64,000 nucleotides of DNA, taken from positions 98,415 through 162,414 of the forward strand of contig CALEDT010000017.1 of NCBI GenBank assembly GCA_937949525.1. Direction: 5' to 3'. Below, piece after piece: positions 54,174 to 64,000 of the stretch. A program made the translations under genes and the position numbers. How positions within the stretch are numbered: position 1 is the stretch's first letter; each line of letters opens with the position of its first letter. Under the pieces are notes generated by a model that did not search any database, had not been told where the DNA came from, and worked only from the letters and a program-made list of their open reading frames with translations. This DNA comes from an uncultured Burkholderiales bacterium. Its GTDB lineage: Bacteria; Pseudomonadota; Gammaproteobacteria; Burkholderiales; Thiobacillaceae.

Positions 54174-55373
54174 TCAGCCAGCGTGGTGGTGCGACGACAC
54201 CGAGCGATACAGCGCTTCGAGCTGGCGCGCGCGCTCCGGCGACGACCAGCACTCTGCGAACTCGCGCGCCTGTGCCGACAGCAGCGCTCGCCGTGCCGGG
54301 CCTGCGGTCAGTGCAGCCACTTCAGCGCCGAACGCCGCTTCGTCGTCCGGCGCGGCGATCGCGCCGCGCGCCGGCAGCACGATGTCGCGCGTGCCCAACA
54401 CCGCCAGGGCCACGACCGGCAAGCCGGCCGCCATCGCCTCCAGCAACACCAGTCCCTGGGTCTCGGTACGCGAGGCGAACACGAACACGTCGGCGGCGGC
54501 ATAACAATCGGGCAGTTCGCGCTCGCGGTCGAGATAACCGACGAACAGGACATGCTGGGCCAGGCCGCTGGCTTCGGCCTGATGCCGCAGTGCGCGCAGG
54601 GCCGGCCCCTCTCCGGCGATGACCAGCAGCAGGTCGGGTTGCCGGCGCAGCGCATGCGGCAACGCGCGCAACAGAAAGTCGATGTTCTTCTCATGAGCCA
54701 CGCGGCCGACGTACAAGGCCACAGGACGTTGGGCATCGATGCCGTGGCGGGCGCGAAAGCGCGCACGATCGCCGCCGGTGAAATGCGCCACCGGTATGCC
54801 GGTGGGCAGCACATGCAACGGCGCCGTGACGCCGTAGCCACGCAGGGTTTCGGCCATGGCCCCCGAGGGCACCACCACGGCATCCAGCCCGTTGCACTGC
54901 GTGCGCGCGATGTGGCGGGCCACGGCACGCAACACCCGGCGCGGCAGCAGCGGCAGGTAATGGTGGATGTACTCCTCGAAGTGGGTATGGTAGGTGGCCA
55001 GTACCGGCAGGCCGTGGCGACGCGCCGCACGGGTGCCGACGTAGTGCGCGGCGAACGGTGTCTGCACGTGGATCAGATCGTAGTCGCCGTGCTCGATCAG
55101 CCGGTCGACCACCTGGCGCAGCGCGCGAAAGTGCATGAGCCGATCTTCCGGATCGAACGGCACGCGACGCGCGCGGATGCGCACCACGTCGGCGTCGTCC
55201 GCGCTGGCGTCCTGCGTGCCGTAAGCCGGCGCCACCAAATGGATTGTCACACCGCGTGCAGCCAGATCACGCCGAAACGTCTCGATGGAAGTGGAAACGC
55301 CGTTGATGCGCGGGAAATAGACGTCCGACAGCATCAGCACCCGCGGCGCGGCGGGCGATTGCGGATTGGGCAT
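54174..55373 (-). CDS. GT4-type glycosyltransferase, possible lipid glycosyltransferase
   Basis: 399 residues. VLMLSDVYFPRINGVSTSIETFRRDLAARG at the N-terminus, a middle QCNGLDAVVVPSGAMAETLRGYGV and the donor site ADVFVFASRTETQGLVLLEAMAAGLPVVAL. The pattern is like bacterial diacylglycerol glucosyltransferases and GDP-mannose-dependent enzymes. Together with the next gene it may build a two-sugar glycolipid, an inference from pairing only. It starts 60 nt after ftsH, on the same strand. Confidence 0.87.
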   Translation of the reverse strand: MPNPQSPAAPRVLMLSDVYFPRINGVSTSIETFRRDLAARGVTIHLVAPAYGTQDASADDADVVRIRARRVPFDPEDRLMHFRALRQVVDRLIEHGDYDLIHVQTPFAAHYVGTRAARRHGLPVLATYHTHFEEYIHHYLPLLPRRVLRAVARHIARTQCNGLDAVVVPSGAMAETLRGYGVTAPLHVLPTGIPVAHFTGGDRARFRARHGIDAQRPVALYVGRVAHEKNIDFLLRALPHALRRQPDLLLVIAGEGPALRALRHQAEASGLAQHVLFVGYLDRERELPDCYAAADVFVFASRTETQGLVLLEAMAAGLPVVALAVLGTRDIVLPARGAIAAPDDEAAFGAEVAALTAGPARRALLSAQAREFAECWSSPERARQLEALYRSVSSHHHAG

Positions 55374-55433
55374 CGCGCGACGATGCCAGCCGATTCTTAC
55401 CGGCGTATGACAGGCGGCGCCTGCCGCCCGCCC

Positions 55434-57323
<1,890 letters not shown>

Positions 57324-57363
57324 TTTGACTCCTTTGCGGCTTCAGCACCGCCCATGCCCGAAC

Positions 57364-58017
57364 TTAGTCCAATTCCTGCCCGACTTCAATCGAAGCCGCA
57401 TCACGCAAACCACGCGCAAGCAGATAAACCTCCCGGCTGGCATCCCGTGACGCCTTGGGCTTGCGCGTCACGACGTTGCGGAAGTTGGCGCGCAGGCGAC
57501 GCAGATAGTCCTCGAAGCCTGCACCCTGAAATACCTTGACCAGGAAAGCGCCGTCCGGTTTCAGCCATTGGGCGGCGAAATCCAGGGCGAGTTCCGCCAG
57601 ATGGTAGGCCCGCGCCTGATCCGCCACGGCCACGCCGGTGATATTGGGTGCCATGTCGCTGAGCACGAGGTCTGCGCGACGGCCGTTCAACACGGCCGAG
57701 AGTTGGTTGAGGACGGCGGGCTCGGTGAAATCGCCACGCAGGAAGGTGACGTGGTTGAGCCCGACCATGTCCAGCAAGTCGATGCCGACGATGGCGCCCT
57801 GACCACGCAGACGCTGCGCCGCCACCTGACACCAGCCGCCTGGCGCGCAGCCGAGATCGACCACGAGTTGGCCCGGCCGGAACAGGTGGTCGCGCGCGTC
57901 GATCTCCAGCAGCTTGTAGGCGGCGCGCGAACGATAGCCCTGCTCCACCGATTGACGCACGTACAAATCGTTGACGTGGCGATGGTGCCAGGCGCGGGTC
58001 TTGGCTTGGCGCTTCAT
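57364..58017 (-). CDS. rlmE: 23S rRNA 2'-O-ribose U2552 methyltransferase RlmE
   Basis: 217 residues. Methylates U2552 of 23S rRNA in late 50S assembly. RSRAAYKLLEID, DLGCAPGGWCQVAAQ, VLSDMAPNITG and FLVKVFQGAGFEDYL are family blocks, carrying the K-D-K-E type catalytic residues. Precedes ftsH on the minus strand and is divergent from yhbY, a classic arrangement in gammaproteobacteria. Confidence 0.95.
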   Translation of the reverse strand: MKRQAKTRAWHHRHVNDLYVRQSVEQGYRSRAAYKLLEIDARDHLFRPGQLVVDLGCAPGGWCQVAAQRLRGQGAIVGIDLLDMVGLNHVTFLRGDFTEPAVLNQLSAVLNGRRADLVLSDMAPNITGVAVADQARAYHLAELALDFAAQWLKPDGAFLVKVFQGAGFEDYLRRLRANFRNVVTRKPKASRDASREVYLLARGLRDAASIEVGQELD

Positions 58018-58113
58018 GGCCGGGGTGGACGAGCGGCCTGGGCCGGATGGCGCAACTCGTCGCGCCGGTGCGCCGCGCTTGCGCTACCATCCCGGCCTTT
58101 TGCGGAGGACTCC

Positions 58114-58407
58114 ATGCGCGCGCTCACCCCCGAACAGCGCAAGTTTCTGAAAGCGCAGGCCCACGCGCTCAAACCGGTGGTGATGATCGGCGCGCAGGGT
58201 CTGACCGAGGCCGTGATCCATGAGGCCGCGCGTGCGTTGGCCGCGCATGAACTGATCAAGGTGCGCGTGCTCGGCGACGACCGCGATGAGCGCGACAACC
58301 ACTTCCGCGCGCTGTGCAACGCGCTCGACGCGGCTCCAGTGCAGCACATCGGCAAGCTGCTGCTGTTGTACAAGCCAGCCGACACGCCCAGACTCGAGCT
58401 ACCGTGA
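58114..58407 (+). CDS. yhbY: YhbY-family CRM-domain RNA-binding protein
   Basis: 97 residues. A CRM domain with LTPEQRKFLKAQAHALKPVVMIGAQGLTE and the terminal GKLLLLYKP. E. coli YhbY associates with pre-50S particles. A GGAGG-like Shine-Dalgarno lies 8 nt before the ATG. It is the only plus-strand gene in this stretch, divergent from rlmE and convergent with the DUF4149 gene, whose 3' end it overlaps by 9 nt. Confidence 0.92.
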   Translation: MRALTPEQRKFLKAQAHALKPVVMIGAQGLTEAVIHEAARALAAHELIKVRVLGDDRDERDNHFRALCNALDAAPVQHIGKLLLLYKPADTPRLELP

Positions 58408-58878
58408 ACTCTGCCTGGCGACCAGCGCCAAGCCCAACAGACTTTGCACCAGATAGACCGCGCTGGCGATGCCGTGCCAGGTGGCGAAGCGATCGCGGAA
58501 CAGGCTCTCCATCACATCGGTGGGCAACGCGGCTTCCTTCAGCCGCGCCATCACCGGCTGGATGCCGAAATGACCGGCCAGCGTCAACAGCAGCATCAAC
58601 GCGGCGATCCAGAAAAACACCTGTTTCAGCGCACCGCCGCCAAAACGCATGAAGCGGAACAGCAACAGCCAGGTGCCACAGACGATGCCCACCCAGGCCA
58701 TGACCGCGAACATCTTGCCCGCCAGCATGCCCGCCAGGGCACGATCGTCCAGGTTGTAAAACAGCACCGGCGCGGCAAGATAGCCGATCGCCCAAAGTCC
58801 GCCCACCCACACGGCGATGGACCAGGCGGCGAGAAGGTCGGGCAGTCGCTTCATGCGTGCGTGGCGAACCACGGGCAT
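58399..58878 (-). CDS. DUF4149 membrane protein
   Basis: 159 residues, or 151 from an internal ATG at 58854 that looks more natural (MKRLPDLLAAWSIAVWVGG). Four hydrophobic segments. WVGGLWAIGYLAAPVLF and the C-terminal WHGIASAVYLVQSLLGL match DUF4149, whose role is unknown. It follows greA on the same strand after 33 nt, an order often seen in gammaproteobacteria. Its stop overlaps the yhbY coding end on the other strand. Confidence 0.78.
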   Translation of the reverse strand: MPVVRHARMKRLPDLLAAWSIAVWVGGLWAIGYLAAPVLFYNLDDRALAGMLAGKMFAVMAWVGIVCGTWLLLFRFMRFGGGALKQVFFWIAALMLLLTLAGHFGIQPVMARLKEAALPTDVMESLFRDRFATWHGIASAVYLVQSLLGLALVARQSSR

Positions 58879-58911
58879 AGGCGCGCGCCTCGGTCCGCCA
58901 TGGCTCGCCGT

Positions 58912-59388
58912 TCACACATAGTGCACGTCGACGATTTCGTAATGGCGCAGCCCCCCGGGCGCATGAACGTCGGCGACGTCGCCGGCGTACTTGCCGATCA
59001 ACGCACGCGCGATGGGCGAACTGACCGAGATCATGCCCTGCTTGATGTCAGCCTCGTCGTCACCGACGATCTGATAGCGCACCTCATCGCCGGTTTCGGC
59101 ATCCACCAGTTCGACAGTGGCGCCGAACACCACGCGCCCATCGGCATCCAGATGGCGCGGATCGATGATCTGCGCGTTGGCCAGCTTGCTCTCCAGCTCC
59201 TTGATGCGCCCCTCGATGAAGCCCTGCTTCTCCTTGGCGGCATCGTATTCGGCGTTCTCCGACAGATCGCCGTGCGAACGGGCCTCGGCGATGGCGGCGA
59301 TGACGTTGGGTCGCTCGACGCTCTTCAGGCGCTGCAACTCATTGCGCAGCTTCTCCGCGCCCAGTACGGTCAGGGGGATTTTGCTCAT
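58912..59388 (-). CDS. greA: Transcription elongation factor GreA
   Basis: 158 residues. Rescues backtracked RNA polymerase by stimulating transcript cleavage. The N-terminal coiled coil contains [20 protein letters not shown], with the conserved acidic tip, and the C-terminal domain ends in a FKBP-like fold ([15 protein letters not shown]). It starts 13 nt after carB, so carA-carB-greA form one unit, as in related bacteria. Confidence 0.97.
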   Translation of the reverse strand: MSKIPLTVLGAEKLRNELQRLKSVERPNVIAAIAEARSHGDLSENAEYDAAKEKQGFIEGRIKELESKLANAQIIDPRHLDADGRVVFGATVELVDAETGDEVRYQIVGDDEADIKQGMISVSSPIARALIGKYAGDVADVHAPGGLRHYEIVDVHYV

Positions 59389-59401
59389 GCTACGACCTCG
59401 T

Positions 59402-62605
<3,204 letters not shown>

Positions 62606-62609
62606 GGGA

Positions 62610-63740
62610 TCAGCGCGCGCCTTGCATCAGCGCGATGAAACGGTCGAACAGGTAAGCGACGTCATGTGGCCCCGGACTGGCTTCCGGATGCCCTTGAAAG
62701 CTGAACGCCGGCACGTCGGTACGGGCGATGCCCTGCAACGAGCCATCGAACAGCGACACGTGCGTCGCCCGCACGTTACCCGGCAACGTCGCCGCATCCA
62801 CGGCAAATCCATGGTTCTGACTGGTGATCACGACCCGACCGCTGTCGAGATCCTGAACCGGATGATTGGCGCCATGGTGGCCGAACTTCATCTTCACGGT
62901 ACGCGCACCGGATGCCAGCGCGAGCAACTGATGTCCGAGGCAGATGCCGTAGGTCGGTACGCGCGCGCCGAGGATTTCGCGTATGGCGCTGACCGCATAC
63001 GTGCATGGCTCCGGGTCGCCAGGTCCGTTGGACAGAAACACCCCATCGGGTCGCAACGCCAGCACCTCGGCCGCCGGCGTCATCGCCGGCACTACGGTAA
63101 CCCGACAACCACGGCCCACGAGCATGCGCAGAATGTTGCGTTTGATGCCGAAATCGTAGGCGACGACGTGATGGCGGGCCACCACGGGTGCATCGAAACC
63201 GGCGCCCAGACGCCACTCGCCTTCCAGCCATTCGGCTTGGTCGGCACGGGTCACCTCCCGGGCGAGATCCAGACCCGCCATGCTTGGGCAGGCGCGCGCC
63301 GCGTCGGCAGCCACCGACTCGTCGATGTCGCCGGCCATGATGCAGGCATTCTGCGCCCCGTGTTCACGCAGGATGCGCGTCAACCTGCGCGTGTCGATGC
63401 CGGCGATCGCGACGACGCCGCGCGACTGTAGATAAGCCGTCAGGTCATGAGTGGCGCGAAAGTTGCTTGACCGCAGGGGGACATCGCGCACGACCAAGCC
63501 TGCCGCATGGATGCACCCGGACTCCTCGTCCTCGTCGTTGGTGCCGACGTTACCGATATGCGGATAGGTCAGTGTGACGATCTGCCGGCAGTACGACGGG
63601 TCGGTCAGAATCTCCTGGTAACCCGTCATCGACGTGTTGAAGACGAGTTCACCCACCTGATTCCCGACCGCACCAATGCTGCGGCCACGGAATACGGTTC
63701 CGTTCGCCAACACGAGAATCGCGGGTACGACAGCGGCCAA
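62610..63740 (-). CDS. carA: Carbamoyl-phosphate synthase small subunit
   Basis: 376 residues from a TTG at 63740. This codon has AGGAG 8 nt upstream, whereas the GTG at 63749 sits directly on that AGGAG and no ATG is available nearby. The N-terminal domain ([18 protein letters not shown]) precedes a class I glutamine amidotransferase with nucleophile Cys in [16 protein letters not shown] and the His/Glu of [12 protein letters not shown]. Hydrolyses glutamine and feeds ammonia to CarB. A clear promoter and a leader hairpin lie upstream. Confidence 0.95.
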   Translation of the reverse strand: MAAVVPAILVLANGTVFRGRSIGAVGNQVGELVFNTSMTGYQEILTDPSYCRQIVTLTYPHIGNVGTNDEDEESGCIHAAGLVVRDVPLRSSNFRATHDLTAYLQSRGVVAIAGIDTRRLTRILREHGAQNACIMAGDIDESVAADAARACPSMAGLDLAREVTRADQAEWLEGEWRLGAGFDAPVVARHHVVAYDFGIKRNILRMLVGRGCRVTVVPAMTPAAEVLALRPDGVFLSNGPGDPEPCTYAVSAIREILGARVPTYGICLGHQLLALASGARTVKMKFGHHGANHPVQDLDSGRVVITSQNHGFAVDAATLPGNVRATHVSLFDGSLQGIARTDVPAFSFQGHPEASPGPHDVAYLFDRFIALMQGAR

Positions 63741-63769
63741 GTGCTTCACTCCTGGTGCAGATATGACAA

Positions 63770-63795
63770 GCGGGACGGGCTTGCGCCCATCCCGC
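63770..63795 (-). promoter_or_regulatory. carAB leader hairpin with GNRA tetraloop
   Basis: In the minus-strand leader an 11-bp stem (one G-U pair) closes a GCAA tetraloop, 30 nt upstream of the carA start. No T run follows, so it is not a classical attenuator; it could protect the mRNA 5' end or serve as a regulator site. Confidence 0.5.
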
Positions 63796-63812
63796 CGGTT
63801 GCAGTGCGGCGA

Positions 63813-63842
63813 ATTATACGGCGACACACCGCGCTGCCTCAA
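63813..63842 (-). promoter_or_regulatory. Sigma-70 promoter of carAB
   Basis: Reading the minus strand, TTGAGG (63842-63837) and a perfect TATAAT (63818-63813) are separated by 18 nt. The predicted start near 63806 leaves a leader of about 65 nt containing the hairpin. Confidence 0.75.
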
Positions 63843-63870
63843 GACATGAGCGAAGTGCGCACTCCAAAGC

Positions 63871-63896
63871 AAAACGCCCCAATTACGGGGCGTTTT
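63871..63896 (-). terminator. Intrinsic terminator of the rRNA operon
   Basis: A 10-bp stem (AAAACGCCCC / GGGGCGTTTT) with a 6-nt loop, 15 nt after the 3' end of the 5S rRNA on the minus strand. The A and T tracts at both sides make it work in either direction, which also shields carA from rRNA read-through. Confidence 0.82.
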
Positions 63897-63910
63897 GGTG
63901 GTTTGTTGGG

Positions 63911-64000
63911 TGTCTGGCGATGACCTACTTTCGCGGGCGAGGGAGCCTACTATCATTGGCGCTGGGGCGTTTCACGGTCCTGTTCGGGAAGGGAAGGGGT
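63911..64000 (-). rRNA. rrf: 5S ribosomal RNA, 3' part
   Basis: The minus strand reads CCGAACAGGACCGTGAAACG, then GCGCCAATGATAGTAGG and finally CGAAAGTAGGTCATCGCCAG, which are conserved 5S rRNA segments. About 90 nt are in the window; the 5' end lies beyond the right edge. The rest of the rRNA operon is expected further right. Confidence 0.88.

Overview
The window is GC-rich (about two thirds G+C by eye), gene-dense bacterial chromosome with housekeeping genes throughout. Gene content and order (hemA-prfA-prmC, dusB-fis, purH-purD, pdxA-rsmA, ftsH next to rlmE, carA-carB-greA, rsmB/DUF4390/ntrY/ntrX/trkA/trkH) point to a gammaproteobacterium, most likely an environmental Chromatiales-type organism; the genus is an inference I cannot settle from the sequence. 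Oxygen-dependent hemF and the cbb3 oxidase maturation genes ccoI/ccoS indicate microaerobic or aerobic respiration. I see no insertion sequence, prophage, CRISPR array or integrase.

Layout. 0-5.4 kb (minus): Bax-inhibitor family membrane protein, pdxA, rsmA, ccoI, ccoS. 5.5-7.5 kb (plus): lysC, tRNA-Ser(GCT), a small coiled-coil protein. 7.8-14 kb: a Tat-exported PhoX-type phosphatase facing two large cyclic-di-GMP proteins. 14-23.6 kb (plus): dusB-fis, purH, purD, hemF, a hexose-6-phosphate mutarotase, hemA, prfA, prmC. 23.6-26.7 kb (plus): an overlapping three-gene cassette (PqqD-like, HprK-related kinase A, nucleotidyltransferase-like), followed by a Tat-signal protein of unknown function. 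26.9-36.3 kb (minus): fbp, a TonB-like protein, an RNase II family enzyme, a YqiA-type hydrolase, an Mla-type lipid ABC transporter (permease with STAS, ATPase, MlaD protein, lipoprotein) and mpl. 36.4-46.4 kb (plus): a diguanylate cyclase, rsmB, DUF4390, an NtrY/NtrX-type pair whose regulator has a ruined ATPase domain, trkA, trkH and an unknown protein coupled to trkH. 46.5-49.8 kb (minus): a histidine kinase and mobB-moeA-moaD. 50-52.8 kb (plus): moaA and a heme-binding diguanylate cyclase. 52.9-58 kb (minus): two glycosyltransferases, ftsH and rlmE. 58.1-64 kb: yhbY (plus), then a minus-strand block of carA-carB-greA-DUF4149 downstream of the 3' end of a 5S rRNA gene and its terminator.

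How it fits together. Three themes recur. Four cyclic-di-GMP proteins lie in the window, and at least two of them probably have one dead or weakened catalytic domain. Translational coupling by 4-nt ATGA/GTGA overlaps is common (pdxA/rsmA, dusB/fis, the HprK-related cassette, MlaE/MlaF, mobB/moeA/moaD, trkH/unknown). Several starts are unusual: pdxA has no ATG or GTG, carA appears to use TTG, and rsmB starts 80 nt inside its upstream neighbour. The least understood part is the HprK-related cassette and its Tat-signal neighbour at 23.6-26.7 kb.
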